NCBI GenBank assembly: GCA_020442505.1
Contig: JAGRJZ010000100.1
Coordinates: 3,111 to 8,538, forward strand
DNA length: 5,428 bases
Origin: Alphaproteobacteria bacterium
GTDB lineage: Bacteria; Pseudomonadota; Alphaproteobacteria; Micavibrionales; Micavibrionaceae
Direction of reading: 5' to 3'
The notes under the pieces were generated by a model. The model was given only the letters and a program-made list of their open reading frames with translations, searched no databases and had not been told where the DNA came from. The translations under genes were made by a program, and so were the position numbers. Shown piece by piece: positions 5,130-5,428 of the stretch; position 1 is the stretch's first letter, and each line of letters opens with the position of its first letter.

Positions 5130-5428
5130 ATGACGGCAATTGCAGTAGATCAATATCTCGGCCCAAACATCCTCGCGGCGCCGCTGAGCAGCAACCCGGT
5201 CAATCCTAAGGCCGCTTGGAACCGGCTAAAAAGAATAGGAGCCGTCCTGAAACCGGCCAGCTATTTCGTTCTCCGGACCGGCGTGAAGATCGGCGTGACG
5301 ATCGGTGCGGTGATGGCTGCGCCTACGATTCTGGGTGCCGCCGCAAACGCCTTGACCATCGGGGTCGCGGCCACGGTATCCTCCGCCGTCATTGGCGGTG
5401 TTTTCGATGCGATCCGGGCTGCCACGAC
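5130..5428 (+). CDS. Gly/Ala-rich hydrophobic protein of unknown function, 3' part missing (runs off right edge)
   Basis: The frame is open from ATG at 5130 to the window end (99 full codons) and has a GAGGGAGA ribosome site directly upstream (about 5119-5126). The first 45 residues are polar to mixed, with a basic patch (WNRLKRIG, 30-37). Residues 50-95 are strongly Gly/Ala/Val/Ile/Thr-rich (GVKIGVTIGAVMAAP, then LTIGVAATVSSAVIGGV), with small residues spaced as in glycine-zipper membrane segments. It may hold two short membrane-associated helices, but charged residues are few and topology is unclear. I recognise no family. It begins 10 bases after the 92-residue gene, so the two are probably co-expressed. 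With the C-terminus missing I do not assign a function. Confidence 0.65.
   Translation, partial: MTAIAVDQYLGPNILAAPLSSNPVNPKAAWNRLKRIGAVLKPASYFVLRTGVKIGVTIGAVMAAPTILGAAANALTIGVAATVSSAVIGGVFDAIRAAT

Noticed and set aside
4862..5131. Minus-strand 89-codon frame opposite the 92-residue plus-strand gene
   Set aside because: It lacks a ribosome site and has shadow-like composition, while the plus-strand frame has a good site and close spacing to the next gene.

Overview
The window reads as the late, motor-side part of a flagellar operon from an alphaproteobacterium. Seven genes lie on the minus strand in transcription order fliL, fliM, a DUF6468-type membrane coiled-coil gene, motE, cheY, cheZ and a MotB-like gene cut by the left edge. 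This order, together with the MotE and DUF6468 families, points to a Rhodospirillales- or Micavibrionales-like lineage. The lineage is an inference from gene content and remembered gene order; no search was run.

Layout: positions 3-464 hold the MotB-like N-terminal part, 492-1136 cheZ, 1164-1553 cheY (GTG start preferred), 1660-2358 motE, 2355-2924 the DUF6468-type gene, 2921-4000 fliM (a longer GTG start at 4030 is possible) and 4088-4675 fliL. fliM/DUF6468 and DUF6468/motE each overlap by four bases (ATGA), so these three are translationally coupled. The motE-cheY gap (1554-1659) is the longest inside the cluster and carries a TTAACCAT octamer that could be a CtrA half-site. On the other side of a 165-base divergent intergenic region (4676-4840), two plus-strand genes that I do not recognise begin: a 92-residue protein (4841-5119) and a Gly/Ala-rich hydrophobic protein cut by the right edge (from 5130).

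How the genes fit together: FliM is the C-ring switch protein that binds phosphorylated CheY. CheY is the response regulator and CheZ the phosphatase that resets it. FliL sits around the stator at the basal body, MotE is a periplasmic stator-associated factor, and the MotB-like protein is a stator-type membrane protein. The operon therefore packages the switch, its ligand, the ligand's phosphatase and stator accessory proteins. The CheZ C-terminus and the FliM N-terminal region carry near-identical peptides, as expected if both dock on the same face of CheY.

The least ordinary points are the MotB-like protein whose membrane helix lacks the proton-carrying aspartate, a nine-base homopolymer inside motE and an in-frame hexamer repeat in the DUF6468-type gene, an inverted repeat beside a possible fliL promoter, and the two unrecognised divergent genes. 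I see no RNA gene, CRISPR array, insertion sequence or convincing terminator.
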